From NCBI GenBank assembly GCA_002404345.1, contig DHJN01000170.1, forward strand, positions 1 to 12,903: 12,903 bases of DNA. The letters are read 5' to 3'. The notes below the pieces were generated by a model. That model worked only from the letters and a program-made list of their open reading frames with translations. It was not told the DNA's origin and made no database searches. Positions 12,731-12,903 of the stretch are shown piece after piece. The position numbers and the translations under genes are program-made. This DNA is from Actinobacteria bacterium UBA4719. Its GTDB lineage: Bacteria > Actinomycetota > Actinomycetes > Actinomycetales > Dermatophilaceae. Within the stretch, counting starts at the first letter, position 1, and every line of letters starts with the position of its first letter.

Positions 12731-12903
12731 ATGGTCATCCCGTTCATTCTCACTGCCGCCACGCTACTGGACGGACGGTCACGAATGGTCCTCAACTAGC
12801 CGCATTGGGTGTGCGTCCTTGCCCGGTGATGGATGGCTGACCGGTTATCGCTCGCTGATGGGACACATTCGCCGTACGAGTGATGTGCCTACGGGTCACA
12901 GCG

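Noticed and set aside
12850..12903. Possible terminal inverted repeat of an insertion sequence (GGACACAT ... ATGTGCC) at the right edge
   Set aside because: Imperfect and short, cut off by the window edge, and no transposase frame is seen; extending the sequence to the right would be needed.
1..12903. CRISPR array, tRNA or rRNA genes
   Set aside because: No regularly spaced direct repeats of 20-40 bases and no tRNA-like or rRNA-conserved segments were noticed on either strand by eye.

Overview
The window is high-GC DNA that looks actinobacterial. Signs are GTG starts, Rv2258c-type methyltransferase and F420-type (Ddn-like) protein families, a large LAL/LuxR regulator, a DUF6882-like protein, and several promoters lying 6-9 nt from a start codon, as in leaderless genes. 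The genus cannot be fixed; remains of a multihaem c-type cytochrome with PKD and IPT domains hint at a soil actinomycete with extracellular redox proteins.

Left part (1-2787): an intact SnoaL/NTF2-like protein and a small three-helix membrane protein flank and sit among gene wreckage. The wreckage comprises an IS110-type transposase tail, a frameshifted cytidine deaminase joined to a methyltransferase N-terminus, the tail of an unidentified gene, an IS21/IstA-type transposase fragment, and a deazaflavin (F420)-dependent nitroreductase-like gene carrying one frameshift. This stretch looks like a scar of repeated insertion and deletion.

Central part (2788-8981): the healthy, best-organised block. 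A 911-residue LAL-family regulator (AAA/STAND ATPase, helical repeats, LuxR HTH) is read rightward. Divergently, from the other side of a 171-bp spacer, run a winged-helix SAM methyltransferase and, 44 nt behind it, a 720-residue protein fusing an alpha/beta hydrolase to a MurG/GT28-like glycosyltransferase. The spacer carries three GGGTAAC direct repeats 12 and 22 bp apart, close to one and two helical turns. The simplest reading is a regulator controlling a two-gene methylation plus hydrolysis/glycosylation operon acting on an unknown small molecule or lipid. This is the best candidate for an undescribed system.

Right part (8982-12903): a structured non-coding spacer with a 15-bp perfect hairpin separates the regulator from a decayed leftward gene for a PKD-IPT-CxxCH cytochrome (at least three frameshifts, four visible haem motifs). 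Then follow an intact RibD_C/dihydrofolate reductase-like gene with a frameshifted YCII-like relic directly behind it, a DUF6882-like gene, and two small leftward genes (one soluble unknown, one two-helix membrane protein). Most of the broken genes can each be restored by one- or two-base changes. Either these dispensable genes are decaying, or the sequence contains indel errors; the intact 6.2-kb central block argues for decay.
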